Shown: positions 15,958-25,488 of the stretch, piece after piece | How the letters are laid out: each line of letters starts with the position of its first letter | Numbering within the stretch: position 1 is the first letter of the stretch | Source of the DNA: Legionellales bacterium | Lineage (GTDB): Bacteria; Pseudomonadota; Gammaproteobacteria; DSM-16500 | Assembly: GCA_947478495.1 (NCBI GenBank) | Contig: CANJVW010000011.1 | Coordinates: forward strand, 1 to 47,514 | Length of the DNA: 47,514 nucleotides | Direction: 5' to 3' | Notes under the pieces: generated by a model | Databases searched by the model: none | What the model saw: only the letters and a program-made list of their open reading frames with translations | Told to the model about the DNA's origin: nothing | Translations under genes and position numbers: made by a program

Positions 15958-16551
15958 TTGAAACGATTGAGAGTTGTTGCTGCGTCAATAGCTGTTCTCA
16001 GCTTAACCACATCCGCTATCGCTGATGTTGCTTTGCCAAGAGCATGGTATCTCGAAGCGAATTATGGGCGATCTATGGTCCGCTATCCATCCAGCACCGC
16101 TTGGAATGGCAATGGCTACGGATGGAGTGCGAATATTGGCTATAAATTCATGCCCTTTTTGGGGATAGAGGCGGGTTACACGAAATATGCGCCTCTCTCT
16201 ATTTACGGGTCGACTCAAGTCACGCATCAAAATTACGATGGCCACATTGCGGCTAAATTGATGCTGCCATTCGGCGCATCCGGTCTTGAAGCGTTTGGTA
16301 AGGTCGGTGCCGGAAGACTTTTCTCTTATGAGACGCCCATTTCGAATGGTGGCGCGCAGCGTCTCAAAATTGGATCAACCGGTTTGTATTGTGGCGGCGG
16401 GTTAGAGTATGCCGTTTCCCCTAACTGGCTTATCAATGCGCAGTGGGAGCGGCTACAAGGAAATGATAACACGACCTCCGGTAAATTTACCGGTTCATCG
16501 CAATTATACACGGCGGGTATATCCTTCTTGCTGGATCCTGCGATTTTATAA
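15958..16551 (+). CDS. Outer-membrane beta-barrel protein
   Basis: The start is TTG at 15958, with GAGGAGAAGG a few bases upstream. The N-terminus MKRLRVVAASIAVLSLTTSA is a clear Sec signal peptide with cleavage after an A-I-A motif at about residue 22. The mature part (about 175 residues) alternates short hydrophobic and polar strands with aromatic ends (WYLEANYGRS, GYGWSANIGYKF, FLGIEAGYTKY, LEAFGKVGAGRLF, GLYCGGGLEYA, WLINAQWERL, QLYTAGISF). This is the pattern of an eight-stranded OmpA/OmpX-like barrel. No periplasmic peptidoglycan-binding domain follows. The function, perhaps adhesion or surface structure, is not shown. It overlaps the hemF start by one base. Confidence 0.85.
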   Translation: MKRLRVVAASIAVLSLTTSAIADVALPRAWYLEANYGRSMVRYPSSTAWNGNGYGWSANIGYKFMPFLGIEAGYTKYAPLSIYGSTQVTHQNYDGHIAAKLMLPFGASGLEAFGKVGAGRLFSYETPISNGGAQRLKIGSTGLYCGGGLEYAVSPNWLINAQWERLQGNDNTTSGKFTGSSQLYTAGISFLLDPAIL

Positions 16552-17474
16552 TGGAAATTGATTCATCCGAATTTATTCCCAGAATAAAATCTTATCTCTT
16601 TGATCTGCAGAATCGTCTGTGCAGCATGCTTGAAGCAGAAGAGGCGGGCATGCGCTTCCAAGAAGATGTATGGCAACACGCGGAAGGTGGCGGCGGCGTG
16701 ACGCGCGTCATGATGGACGGATCTGTGATTGAAAAATCCGGCGTTAATGTGTCTCATGTTCATGGCCTCTCTCTCCCTCAAGCGGCATTAGCGAATCGAC
16801 CGGATTGCGTGAATCGTTCTTTTCAGGCGCTAGGCCTTTCTTCTGTGACGCATCCTTTAAACCCTTATGTGCCCACAGCGCATTTAAATGTCCGTTTTAT
16901 TTGCACTGACTTGCCGGATGGGACAAATCAGGGTTGGTTTGGCGGCGGGTTTGATCTCACACCGTATTATGGATTTGAAGAGGATTGTATCGATTGGCAC
17001 AATCAAGCACGTGAGGCGTGCGAACCATTTGGACCTGAGATCTATCCCTTATTTAAAAAAAACTGTGATAAGTATTTTTATTTGAAACATCGAAATGAAG
17101 CCCGTGGCATTGGAGGACTTTTTTTTGATGATATTCGTGATTGGGGGTCAGAAAAAGGATTTTTATTAATGCAGCGCGTCGGAGATGCGTTCGTCAAGGT
17201 ATACCAACGCATTATTGCACGACGAAAAACCCAATCTTTTGGGGAGCATGAAAAAGCGTTTCAAGAATATCGTCGAGGTCGTTACGTTGAATTTAATTTG
17301 CTCTATGATAGAGGAACATTGTTTGGCCTGGAATCAAAAGGGCGTGTTGAATCTATTTTGGTCTCTTTGCCTCCTAAAGTTGCTTGGATTTACAATAAGC
17401 CAATGAATCCGGGTAGTCCTGAAGCGCTTTTGGTTCCGCAATTCTTAACCCCTCGAGATTGGGTTAAAAATTAA
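16551..17474 (+). CDS. hemF: Oxygen-dependent coproporphyrinogen III oxidase
   Basis: HemF oxidatively decarboxylates coproporphyrinogen III to protoporphyrinogen IX using O2. The 307-residue length is standard. Family blocks are complete: GGGGVTRVMMDGSVIEKSG, NVSHVHG, HLNVRFI, GWFGGGFDLTPYYGFEED, a FKKNCDKYFYLKHRNEARG segment with the conserved histidine and GGLFFDD, then EFNLLYDRGTLFGLESKGR. The strictly aerobic enzyme, alongside hemH in this window, points to aerobic haem synthesis. The start overlaps the barrel gene stop by one base. Confidence 0.98.
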   Translation: MEIDSSEFIPRIKSYLFDLQNRLCSMLEAEEAGMRFQEDVWQHAEGGGGVTRVMMDGSVIEKSGVNVSHVHGLSLPQAALANRPDCVNRSFQALGLSSVTHPLNPYVPTAHLNVRFICTDLPDGTNQGWFGGGFDLTPYYGFEEDCIDWHNQAREACEPFGPEIYPLFKKNCDKYFYLKHRNEARGIGGLFFDDIRDWGSEKGFLLMQRVGDAFVKVYQRIIARRKTQSFGEHEKAFQEYRRGRYVEFNLLYDRGTLFGLESKGRVESILVSLPPKVAWIYNKPMNPGSPEALLVPQFLTPRDWVKN

Positions 17475-17542
17475 TGGCTAAAAATTCCATTTAGTATTAG
17501 ATTATCAATGAGTAACCTCATTTAGACAAAGGAGATAAGAAA

Positions 17543-17956
17543 ATGAAGATTAAATCATGGGTTGCAGTCTTAGCCGCAACAGTATTAACAACTTCTGTTT
17601 CGGTTGCGGCACCTGCAGCTAGTGCACAGACCAATAATGCAATGGCTGTTGCCGATGCGTCGAATACAACGCAAGACGCGATGGATTCGCCAGGCAGCAA
17701 CGCAGGTACAGATACGAATGTGGGTTCTGATACCAATGCCGGTTCTGGTGCAACACAGGGTAATTCCAATTCAGCCGATACGGATATGGATAACACAACG
17801 GGCGATAGTATGGATAGCGGTAGCAATTCAGATGATGCAGGTTCTACACCGGATGATACGGTACCCTCTGATAATACAAATGTAGGTTCATCGGCAGGCG
17901 CAACACCACCTTCCTCTTCTGATTCCGATACCAGTACAGCGGACGAAGATTACTAA
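17543..17956 (+). CDS. Secreted low-complexity acidic Ser/Asp/Thr/Asn-rich protein
   Basis: AAGGAG lies ahead of the ATG. The first 28 residues form a signal peptide (MKIKSWVAVLAATVLTTSVS...) with a likely cleavage at AASA-QT. The mature 109 residues are almost wholly Ser, Asp, Thr, Asn, Gly and Ala, with degenerate short repeats such as NVGSDTNAGSG and SDSDTSTADED, no cysteine and almost no aromatic or basic residue until the terminal Tyr. It should be disordered and strongly acidic in the periplasm or outside the cell. Such tails can bind divalent cations or act as a spacer; no family is recognised. zapE follows 8 bases later and is probably co-transcribed. Confidence 0.75.
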   Translation: MKIKSWVAVLAATVLTTSVSVAAPAASAQTNNAMAVADASNTTQDAMDSPGSNAGTDTNVGSDTNAGSGATQGNSNSADTDMDNTTGDSMDSGSNSDDAGSTPDDTVPSDNTNVGSSAGATPPSSSDSDTSTADEDY

Positions 17957-17964
17957 GAATAAGA

Positions 17965-19068
17965 ATGGCGTCTGTGACAACTCCCCTCGATTACTATCAG
18001 TCTCAATGTGAGCGGGGGGTTATCACAGACGATCACAATCAGTCTGTTATCCTGCAATCTATCCAACCTATTTACGATGCCTTATTGACAGAGCAAAAAA
18101 GGCGCTTCTCCTCCCTTTCTATTTTTCGTTGCAAGCAACCCATTAAAGGTCTTTATTTATGGGGCAGTGTCGGAATAGGCAAGACCTTCATCATGGATTG
18201 TTTTTATCAAAGTTTGCCTTTCGCGCAAAAAAAACGCCTGCATTTTCATGAGTTTATGAAGAGCATGCATTTTGCGTTGCTGAGACACCAAGGAGAGGCA
18301 GATCCATTAAAAAGAATCGCAAAAGAGTTAGCAAAAAGCACCCTTGTGCTCTGTCTTGATGAATTTCTTATTTCTGATATTGCGGATGCAATGATTCTAG
18401 GTGAATTATTGAAGGCGTTATTCAGCGAAGGGATTTGTTTTGTGACGACGTCCAATACGGAACCTGATTTATTGTATCGCTATGGATTGCAGCGATTGTA
18501 TTTTTTACCGGCGATTGCATTATTGAAAGAGAAGACGCACGTGATGCATGCGGCGGGTGCAGTTGATTATCGATTAGGTTTTCTCAAAGCGGTGGGTGTG
18601 TTTTTTTATAGTCCTCACAGCTACGCGCGCCATGCACATCTCGTCAAAACATTTGATTTTTTATCGAAAGAGCGAGCCGTTACAACAGAACCGATTGATA
18701 TTAATGGTCGATCGATCGCGATCAAGAGCGCAACACACGATATGGTGTGGTTTGATTTTGATGTGATTTGTCGCGTTCCACGCAGTCAGCAGGATTATTT
18801 AGCATTAGCAGAACGCGTGTCGGTCATCATGGTGAGCGATATGCCGCAAATGGCTGATCTTGATCGAGACAGTATTTGTTTATTTGTCTCTTTTATCGAT
18901 GTATTATATGACCAGCGTATTCGATTGATTATGTCACTTACCGCACCGCTATCTGAATGTTGTGTTTCAGGATATAAAGGTCTGGGGTACGCAAAAAACG
19001 CTGAAAGAACGTATTCGCGATTACTCGAGATGCAGTCCAATGATTATCAAACAAGGTTGAAGCAATGA
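17965..19068 (+). CDS. zapE: Cell division protein ZapE (AFG1-like ATPase)
   Basis: ZapE is an AAA-type ATPase of the AFG1 family that associates with the divisome. The 367-residue protein shows a Walker A loop LWGSVGIGKTFIMD (about 71-84), preceded by KGLY, then FHEFM, a Walker B LCLDEFLISDIADAMILG and sensor segment FVTTSNTEPDLLY, in family order. The usual Walker A is GGVGRGKT; here Ser and Ile replace Gly and Arg, but the P-loop is intact. The C-terminus (SRLLEMQSNDY) fits the family. It overlaps the EamA gene by four bases. Confidence 0.9.
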   Translation: MASVTTPLDYYQSQCERGVITDDHNQSVILQSIQPIYDALLTEQKRRFSSLSIFRCKQPIKGLYLWGSVGIGKTFIMDCFYQSLPFAQKKRLHFHEFMKSMHFALLRHQGEADPLKRIAKELAKSTLVLCLDEFLISDIADAMILGELLKALFSEGICFVTTSNTEPDLLYRYGLQRLYFLPAIALLKEKTHVMHAAGAVDYRLGFLKAVGVFFYSPHSYARHAHLVKTFDFLSKERAVTTEPIDINGRSIAIKSATHDMVWFDFDVICRVPRSQQDYLALAERVSVIMVSDMPQMADLDRDSICLFVSFIDVLYDQRIRLIMSLTAPLSECCVSGYKGLGYAKNAERTYSRLLEMQSNDYQTRLKQ

Positions 19069-19964
19069 CATCGCGACTTTCTTTAAAAACACAATTAGCG
19101 TTATTAACAACAATTGTGCTTTGGGCATCGGCTTTTACGCTGATTCGCGTGAGCTTAGAGAGCTATTCTCCTGGTGGTATGGCGTTGTTGCGATTTCTCG
19201 TCGCATCTATTGTGATGTGGTTTATTTACCAAAGACGCACGGATCGTCGCTCGATTCGCGGCATTGATTTATTGTTAAGTATGGCTATTGGCGCGATTGG
19301 TATCGGTTGGTACAACATTGGATTGGCGTATGGAGAATTGGTGGTGCCATCCGGCATCGCCGGATTTATCGCGAGCCAAACACCGGTCGTAATTGCCGTT
19401 TTATCCATTGTTTTTTTACATGAAAAAATGCACTGGACTCGATTATCCGGTTTAGCATTGAGTGTGCTGGGCATGGTTTTAATTGCTCTGAGTCGAGGAT
19501 TATCTTTTTCTTTCTCAGGTGGTGTGGCGTGCATTCTGTTTGCGTGTTTTTCGGCGAGCGTTTATTTTATTCTGCAAAAATCCTTATTAAAAAAATATCA
19601 TTTTATTGATTTGACGACCTACGCTGTATGGGGCGCCACGCTTTTTTTACTGATTTTTTCACACGCTTTATTTTTAGATGTACAACATGCATCACTTAAA
19701 GCGACGGTTTCTGTTATCTACCTCGGGTTATTGCCAGGCAGTATTGCGTATCTCACGTGGGCCTATGTCTTGAGTCAAATTCCCGCGACGCGCGCAGCGA
19801 GCTTTTTATATTTTATGCCTATCTTAGCGGCTGTGTTAGGATGCGTCTTTTTAAATGAAAAATTGCCTCTGTTAGCGATTGTCGGGGGTTTTGTCGCGCT
19901 TTTGGGTGTATTCGTCGTGAATCAATCCTATCGAATGGCCAAAAATTCCGCATCAACTGTGTAA
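19065..19964 (+). CDS. EamA-family (DMT superfamily) transporter
   Basis: This is a 299-residue inner-membrane protein with about ten hydrophobic helices arranged as two EamA repeats of five. The first repeat begins TTIVLWASAFTLIRVSLESYSPGGMALLRF (quoted in parts: LWASAFTLIRV, SPGGMALLRF). The second repeat contains the LLPGSIAYLTWAYVLSQIPATRA motif and the closing FLNEKLPLLAIVGGFVALLGVFV, all classic for RhaT/EamA exporters. Substrates in this family range from amino acids to nucleotides and cannot be assigned. It is translationally coupled to zapE. A run of nine T residues (19967-19975) follows the stop. Confidence 0.92.
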   Translation: MTSRLSLKTQLALLTTIVLWASAFTLIRVSLESYSPGGMALLRFLVASIVMWFIYQRRTDRRSIRGIDLLLSMAIGAIGIGWYNIGLAYGELVVPSGIAGFIASQTPVVIAVLSIVFLHEKMHWTRLSGLALSVLGMVLIALSRGLSFSFSGGVACILFACFSASVYFILQKSLLKKYHFIDLTTYAVWGATLFLLIFSHALFLDVQHASLKATVSVIYLGLLPGSIAYLTWAYVLSQIPATRAASFLYFMPILAAVLGCVFLNEKLPLLAIVGGFVALLGVFVVNQSYRMAKNSASTV

Positions 19965-20055
19965 TGTTTTTTTTTCAGGTCAATAGCTCAAGAAGCGAAA
20001 AACAAAAGAGCGGCTATACTCTTCATAACTATTGACTCAATGATGAGGAGATCCC

Positions 20056-20418
20056 ATGCTATTCAGGCACTCGAAAAATGAACTAACATTGTTTCTTGAG
20101 CAGTTGAAACAGCTGAACAATTATTGCCAAATGCAGGGATTGACTCATGCAGCCAGTCAGTTTCAAAGTATCTTGAAGGTGTTGGGCTCTAAGCATCCCA
20201 TTGATTACGAATCGCGCGAGGTATTGAGTGAGGCTGTTAAGGTATTGACCCAACAAAAAACGGTTATTCTGGCATCTTTTGCTGGTCTCGGCCGAGACGA
20301 GCAAGCTGCATTTGAGTCGATGCAGAAATTTTATGCGTCAGGTAGCGTGCGCTTATCCCAACAGATGCGTGAGCGTGCTTCCCCTCCGATGGGAAAGAGA
20401 GCAGGATTAAGCAAGTAG
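20056..20418 (+). CDS. Hypothetical helical protein
   Basis: I do not recognise this 120-residue protein. It is hydrophilic and predicted helical, with heptad-like leucines (NELTLFLEQLKQLNNYCQ, EVLSEAVKVLTQQKTVILAS) and a basic, proline-containing tail (RERASPPMGKRAGLSK). There is no signal peptide or membrane segment. GAGGAG precedes the ATG. It lies 31 bases upstream of a large unknown membrane protein and is probably in the same transcript, so the two may work together. Confidence 0.6.
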   Translation: MLFRHSKNELTLFLEQLKQLNNYCQMQGLTHAASQFQSILKVLGSKHPIDYESREVLSEAVKVLTQQKTVILASFAGLGRDEQAAFESMQKFYASGSVRLSQQMRERASPPMGKRAGLSK

Positions 20419-20449
20419 CCGCACCGGTTAATTGCATAAAGAGGATATT

Positions 20450-21847
20450 ATGAGACGAAGAGGAGCACCGCAGAGTGGGGGATGGCCTGAGGCGGTTGAT
20501 GGCGAGTCTGATGCGGGTATTCTGTCTGTAGCGCAGAAGGCATGGGTGTTCGCGCTGCCTGGTTGCGTCGCTGTAGCGGGAGGACTCTTATTTTTTGGGT
20601 TGGGTGGTTGGACTGTTATTCCTGTCTTGCTTGGAGCGACCGCTTTTTCGACATCGGATTATTGGAAAAACACAGATAACAGCTCATTCAACCTACGAGC
20701 AGTGGGGCTCACGATTATGGCGGGTCTCAGCATTGCATTTGCGGTTTATGCGCTGGCGTTTGCAGCACCCGTGTTATTGTCTATGTCTTTTTCTATACCC
20801 CTTATAGGGAGCAGCATAAATCTGATGTCGACGGCGGCTCTGGTTATTCTCGGGCCAATCGCGTTTCCTATGATCCGTTCTTTCGCCAACCTTGCGCCCA
20901 AAGAAACATCTGATGCAATAAAAGCAAAGATCCCTGACGCTCCTAGCATTTTATCAAAATCATATTTGCAAAAACTGGTTGATCTTGTTCTGTGGTGCGC
21001 TGAAAGGCTGGTGGATAATCTTATTTGGCCGGGCATAAAAGCATTATGGGAGCCTGTGTTGCTGGTGGCAGGTATTGTGGCGGGAGTGGAGGCGATGAGC
21101 ATGGTGATTGGAGCATGCTTCTTTGCCGCACCTCTCTCGCTTGGATTGGTATCCGTGTTATTGGCATCCAGTATTGGTATCAGCCTATTTGCAGCGTCAA
21201 GATGGGGTGAAGAAGGTATGATGATGTCGGTGCTTCGCTTTGGGTGCATATTGGTGACATCTTTTGCGGCAGTAACATGTTTGGTAGGATTGCTGGGCAA
21301 TCTTGCTGTGCATGTTTTTTCAGATGGACTAAGCGCCTCGGTATTGGGACCCTTAGGGAGCGGCATTGGGTCTGGTATATCGGCGGTTTGGAATGCTGCC
21401 GTCTATTCATGGCATGGTATTGAATCGGTTGGATCGCATTTATGGACCTTTTTTCACACGACGTTACCGAATACACCACATGCTATTTCGACTTATGTTT
21501 CTGGATTGACATGGGGTCAGATTGCAGTGGGCGTAGGAATGGTAGCAGCCATTGGGGCTGCGGGTGGGCTAGTGTATATGGCGCATCAGACGTTCCATGA
21601 ACATGATAAACGGTTTGGGGAAGAGCTAGGTGAGCCAGCACCATTGGGAAAGGGGGATGACCAAAAAACCAGTCATAAGTTATTAGGGGCTTTAGGCCAC
21701 AACCGTAATGCCTCCTCCGCGCCCTCTGTTGATGAATTTAAGGGTGGTGACACCGCCTCCCCCGACACGCCGAAAGATAGAGATCCTGTTTTCGACCGGC
21801 AGGATTCCAGCACTCCTTTTCGCCCCCGCTCTGGCTCTGGCCTTTAG
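20450..21847 (+). CDS. Unknown multi-pass membrane protein with disordered hydrophilic C-terminal tail
   Basis: I do not recognise this 465-residue protein. The start at 20450 (MRRRGAPQSGGW) has GAGGA 4 bases upstream; a TTG at 20432 is in frame but lacks support. After a 25-residue hydrophilic, basic N-terminus there are about eight to ten hydrophobic, Gly/Ala/Ser-rich helices (about 30 to 380). A roughly 85-residue polar tail rich in Asp, Ser, Pro, Lys and Arg follows, ending RPRSGSGL. No transporter signature is visible. A similar layout occurs in the protein at 43857-44987. Multi-pass proteins with polar tails are found among Legionellales effectors, but I cannot show secretion. A strong terminator follows. 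Confidence 0.7.
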   Translation: MRRRGAPQSGGWPEAVDGESDAGILSVAQKAWVFALPGCVAVAGGLLFFGLGGWTVIPVLLGATAFSTSDYWKNTDNSSFNLRAVGLTIMAGLSIAFAVYALAFAAPVLLSMSFSIPLIGSSINLMSTAALVILGPIAFPMIRSFANLAPKETSDAIKAKIPDAPSILSKSYLQKLVDLVLWCAERLVDNLIWPGIKALWEPVLLVAGIVAGVEAMSMVIGACFFAAPLSLGLVSVLLASSIGISLFAASRWGEEGMMMSVLRFGCILVTSFAAVTCLVGLLGNLAVHVFSDGLSASVLGPLGSGIGSGISAVWNAAVYSWHGIESVGSHLWTFFHTTLPNTPHAISTYVSGLTWGQIAVGVGMVAAIGAAGGLVYMAHQTFHEHDKRFGEELGEPAPLGKGDDQKTSHKLLGALGHNRNASSAPSVDEFKGGDTASPDTPKDRDPVFDRQDSSTPFRPRSGSGL

Positions 21848-21928
21848 CTAGAATATTCCCTTTGATATCGCTATTTTTGTGGGAGTCATTTAAAATAACC
21901 GTATTACGCATAGATATTAACGGTGGCG

Positions 21929-21980
21929 CTGCTTACAACGCCTTCCCCCGGGTGGGGGAAGGCGTTCTAAGCAGATTTTT
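21929..21980 (+). terminator. Rho-independent terminator after the 20450 membrane-protein gene
   Basis: The arms 21929-21949 and 21954-21974 pair over 21 positions with one mismatch (core AACGCCTTCCCCC / GGGGGAAGGCGTT) around a GGGT loop, then ATTTTT. The DUF924 gene begins 27 bases after it, so it isolates the two transcription units. Confidence 0.85.
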
Positions 21981-22007
21981 ATGTGCATACTTGAAGAGAG
22001 ATTATCT

Positions 22008-22598
22008 ATGACCGACAAAATACACGACATACTTCACCACTGGTTTGGTGATGACGGATCAGCCGATCTCCCATCCAGTGATCGCACTGGTTTGTGGTTT
22101 GGAGAATCGGACCACCTAAAAGAAAAGATGGCGACGCTGTTTCGTCCTGAATATGATTTGGCAATCGCCGATCAATTACCCGAATGGAAAAAGACGCCAC
22201 GCGGTTGTTTGGCATTAATTATTTTGCTCGACCAATTTTCACGTTTTATGCATCAGCACTCAGCGGAGGCATTTGCGCACGATGAGCAGGCGCGAGCGCT
22301 TTGCGTAGAAGGTCTTAAAAAACATATGGATCGATCACTCACTTTAATTGAACGCGTCTTTTTCTATATTCCTTTTGTGCACGCGGAAGATGCGAAACTA
22401 CAAGAAGAAGCGATTCAACTCTTTCAACAATTAGTTACCTTATCTCTCCCTGAAACAACTCCCGTGTATCAATTATTTTTATCTTATGCCTACGCCCATT
22501 TTCGTGTGATCAAAGAATTCGGCCGTTTTCCGCAGCGGAATGCGGTGTTTGGCCGTACGTCTACCTCAGCTGAAGCGGCGTTTTTGAAAAACGTGTAG
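22008..22598 (+). CDS. DUF924 family protein
   Basis: This is a 196-residue soluble protein of the DUF924 family, whose fold is TPR-like and whose biochemical role is not established. Family landmarks are ILHHWFG at the start, LWFG, PRGCLALIILLDQFSRFMHQ, AFAHDEQARALC, ERVFFYIPFVHAED, and the closing FRVIKEFGRFPQRNAVFGRTST. Upstream in-frame codons run back to the terminator, so ATG 22008 is preferred. It stands alone between a terminator and the convergent valS gene. Confidence 0.88.
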   Translation: MTDKIHDILHHWFGDDGSADLPSSDRTGLWFGESDHLKEKMATLFRPEYDLAIADQLPEWKKTPRGCLALIILLDQFSRFMHQHSAEAFAHDEQARALCVEGLKKHMDRSLTLIERVFFYIPFVHAEDAKLQEEAIQLFQQLVTLSLPETTPVYQLFLSYAYAHFRVIKEFGRFPQRNAVFGRTSTSAEAAFLKNV

Positions 22599-22636
22599 AG
22601 AAAAACTGCTTGACCTAACGGGATAACTTCCGATTT

Positions 22637-22719
22637 GTCATCCTGAGCGAAGCGAAGGATCAGGTGGTATTTTTTGGTATAGGGTATTTAAAATGGGAAG
22701 GAATCCCTCGCTTCGCTCA
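22637..22719. repeat. Inverted repeat in the DUF924-valS convergent gap
   Basis: GTCATCCTGAGCGAAGCGAAGGATC (22637-22661, written here only as position plus core TGAGCGAAGCGA) faces TCGCTTCGCTCA at 22708-22719, a perfect 12-bp core pairing across a loop of about 50 bases, with partial pairing inward. This GAGCGAAGCGA type is a widespread intergenic repeat. It ends two bases before the valS stop and may end transcription from both sides. Confidence 0.7.
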
Positions 22720-22721
22720 TT

Positions 22722-25478
22722 TTAGGCAGCGCGAATACTTATCTTTTGCGCTTCCCATGTCGCTAACATGTGCTGCAACTCTTTTAGCCGAGCCTTTTCT
22801 TTTTCAACGACAGCGGGCGGCGCCTTATCCGCAAAGTTCGGATTTTGCAATTTCGTTTGAATATGCAATAGCTCTTTCTGCGTTTTTACGATTTCTTTAT
22901 CGAGTCGCGTGAGCTCTTCTTCGACATCAATCAAGCCTGCCATCGGAATCGACATTTCTAATTCGCCCAAGAGGGCTGTCGTCGACGGCGGACGAGGATC
23001 ATTGGCGTTAAGCCAGGTGATGCTGTCGAGCTTAGCAAGTGTTAAGATAAATGCTTGATTCGCTGCGCAATACGCTTTATCAATGTCAGTGCCTTTGCTG
23101 AAAAGAATGGATAAGACTTTAGAAGGCGCAATATTCATCTCGCTGCGCAATGTGCGGATAGCATTAATGACATCTTTCACCCATTCCAGCTCTACTTCTT
23201 TTTCTGAATTTTTTAAGCTCGCTTGATAGGTAGGGTAGGGCTGCAACATAATCGTTTCACCCGAACAACCCGCGAGTGGTGCGACACGTTGCCAAATTTC
23301 TTCTGTGATAAACGGGATAATAGGGTGAAGTAATCGCAAAATATGTTCTAGCACAAATAACAGTGTATGACGCGTACTGGATAATTGTTCTGGCGTCGAT
23401 GTGGGTGATAGCAATATCGGTTTCGATAATTCGAGATACCAATCACAAAAGGTATTCCACGTGAATTCATAAATCGTGTTTGCTAGCAAATCAAATCGAT
23501 AGCTGGCAAGCGCCTCATGCATAGATTGAATGGTATCTTGCAGCTTCGACAATATCCATACGTCTGGCAAAGACAAAGCGGTGCGCGACGCACAGTCTTG
23601 TTCTTCTGTGCTCATCAATACATAACGCGTGGCATTCCATAATTTATTACAAAAGTGACGATAGCCTTCTAGCCGTGTGAGGTCAAATCGGATTTCACGG
23701 TTGAATGATGCCATCGCGCAGAGCGTGAATCGTAGCGCGTCAGTGCCGTGCGCTTTGATGCCGTCGGGGTATTCTTTTCGCGTCTGCTTTTCAATTTTTT
23801 GAGCGGCAGCAGGCTGCATCAAATGATTTGTTCGTTTTTCAACGAGCGCTTCCAGGGTAATGCCATCGATTAGGTCAAGTGGATCAATCACATTTCCTTT
23901 GGATTTCGACATCTTTTGTCCATCTGCGTCACGAATGAGTCCTGTGATAAAAATATCTTTAAACGGAATCTTCTTCGTGAAATGAAGCCCAAGCATAATC
24001 ATGCGAGCGACCCAAAAGAAAATAATATCGAATCCTGTGACGAGTAATTGTGTCGGATAGAATAGGCCCAGTTCTTTTGTGTTATCAGGCCAGCCCAATG
24101 TTGCGAATGGCCAAAGCGCAGAGGATACCCATGTATCTAATACATCATGGTCTTGCGTTAAGATGATTTCGGAGGAGAGATTATTCTCAGCACGAACAGT
24201 CGCCTCGTCTTTTCCTACGTAGAATTTACCTGCTTCATCAAACCACGCGGGGATGCGATGCCCCCACCAGAGCTGTCGACTGATACACCAATCTTCAATA
24301 TTATTTAACCATTGAAAATATGTTTTTGACCAATTCTCTGGAATAAATGTGATGTCACCGTTTTGAACCGCATCTATTGCAGGCTTTGCAAGCGTTTCCA
24401 TTTTCATAAACCACTGCGGCGTGAGATAGGGTTCAACGATCACACCTGATCGATCGCCGTAAGGGGCTTTTAATGTATGCTTTTCAATTTTCTCAATAAG
24501 ATCTTGCTGTTCTAGGTCGGCCACAATTTTTTTTCGCGCTGCAAAGCGCTCTAATCCTTGATAAGCGGCGGGTGCGTTATCGTTGATGTGTGCGGTGGGT
24601 GTGAAAATATTAATAGGAGTGAGATGGTGGCGCTGCCCCATCGCGTAATCATTGAAATCATGCGCAGGGGTAACCTTGACGCAGCCACTGCCGAAGGTGG
24701 GATCAATCGAGGCATCCGCAATAATCGGAATCACGCGATCGGTTAGAGGCAAACGAAGCGTTTTGCCAATGAGGTGTTGGAATCGTTCATCATCCGGGTG
24801 CACCGCGACTGCGACATCACCTAGCATCGTTTCAGGCCGAGTCGTTGCGACGACAATAAAATCCTTGCTATCCAGGAGCGGATAACGAATATGCCACAGG
24901 TGCCCTTCTTTTTCTTCGTGAATCACTTCTAAATCGGAGATAGCGGTGAGGAGCTTGGGATCCCAGTTGATGAGCCGTGTCCCGCGATAAATAAGACCGT
25001 CTTGATAAAGTTTCACAAACGCATCGGTGACGGCCGCGGATCGCTGATCATCCATGGTAAAGCATTCGCGTGACCAATCAATGGATGCGCCGAGTCGACG
25101 CAATTGACGTGTAATGTGGCCGCCGGACTCTTCTTTCCATTCCCAAATTTTATCGACGAAGGCATCACGTCCCAAATCATGACGTGACTGGCCTTCCCCT
25201 GCTAGTTGCCGCTCCACCACCATTTGTGTGGCAATGCCGGCGTGATCGGTGCCTGCTTGCCACAGGGTTTGATAGCCCTGCATTCGATGATAGCGAATCA
25301 GAATATCGATCAGTGTGAAACAAAATCCATGCCCCATGTGCAAACTACCGGTGACATTCGGCGGCGGCAGCATGACGCAATAAGGCTTGCCGTTACCCTG
25401 CGGTGCGAAATAATTATTTTTCTCCCAAAGGGCATACCAAGATGATTCGATGGTGTTGGGTTGATACGTTTTTTGCAT
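22722..25478 (-). CDS. valS: Valine--tRNA ligase
   Basis: ValS charges tRNA-Val and edits mischarged threonine (class I). The start is set at 25478 ([12 protein letters not shown]), which matches the family N-terminus; an ATG at 25529 would overlap holC by 41 bases. The 918-residue protein contains [15 protein letters not shown] (HIGH), an inserted editing domain with [10 protein letters not shown] and TPAHDFNDY, the [16 protein letters not shown] block and [17 protein letters not shown] (KMSKS). It ends in a C-terminal coiled coil ([19 protein letters not shown]) that contacts the tRNA. An extra Ala/Lys-rich stretch after KMSKS is normal in proteobacteria. It is the last gene of pepA-holC-valS. 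Confidence 0.97.
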   Translation of the reverse strand: MQKTYQPNTIESSWYALWEKNNYFAPQGNGKPYCVMLPPPNVTGSLHMGHGFCFTLIDILIRYHRMQGYQTLWQAGTDHAGIATQMVVERQLAGEGQSRHDLGRDAFVDKIWEWKEESGGHITRQLRRLGASIDWSRECFTMDDQRSAAVTDAFVKLYQDGLIYRGTRLINWDPKLLTAISDLEVIHEEKEGHLWHIRYPLLDSKDFIVVATTRPETMLGDVAVAVHPDDERFQHLIGKTLRLPLTDRVIPIIADASIDPTFGSGCVKVTPAHDFNDYAMGQRHHLTPINIFTPTAHINDNAPAAYQGLERFAARKKIVADLEQQDLIEKIEKHTLKAPYGDRSGVIVEPYLTPQWFMKMETLAKPAIDAVQNGDITFIPENWSKTYFQWLNNIEDWCISRQLWWGHRIPAWFDEAGKFYVGKDEATVRAENNLSSEIILTQDHDVLDTWVSSALWPFATLGWPDNTKELGLFYPTQLLVTGFDIIFFWVARMIMLGLHFTKKIPFKDIFITGLIRDADGQKMSKSKGNVIDPLDLIDGITLEALVEKRTNHLMQPAAAQKIEKQTRKEYPDGIKAHGTDALRFTLCAMASFNREIRFDLTRLEGYRHFCNKLWNATRYVLMSTEEQDCASRTALSLPDVWILSKLQDTIQSMHEALASYRFDLLANTIYEFTWNTFCDWYLELSKPILLSPTSTPEQLSSTRHTLLFVLEHILRLLHPIIPFITEEIWQRVAPLAGCSGETIMLQPYPTYQASLKNSEKEVELEWVKDVINAIRTLRSEMNIAPSKVLSILFSKGTDIDKAYCAANQAFILTLAKLDSITWLNANDPRPPSTTALLGELEMSIPMAGLIDVEEELTRLDKEIVKTQKELLHIQTKLQNPNFADKAPPAVVEKEKARLKELQHMLATWEAQKISIRAA

Positions 25479-25488
25479 AAAATGGCTA

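Noticed and set aside
19967-19975. T9 run after the EamA gene as a rho-independent terminator
   Set aside because: No stable stem precedes the T run, so only the homopolymer itself can be supported.
20746-21366. 206-codon frame on the minus strand inside the 20450 membrane-protein gene
   Set aside because: It lies wholly opposite a frame with a good start and hydrophobic helix pattern; its composition (Pro/Ile/Ala/Asn) is that of an antisense shadow.
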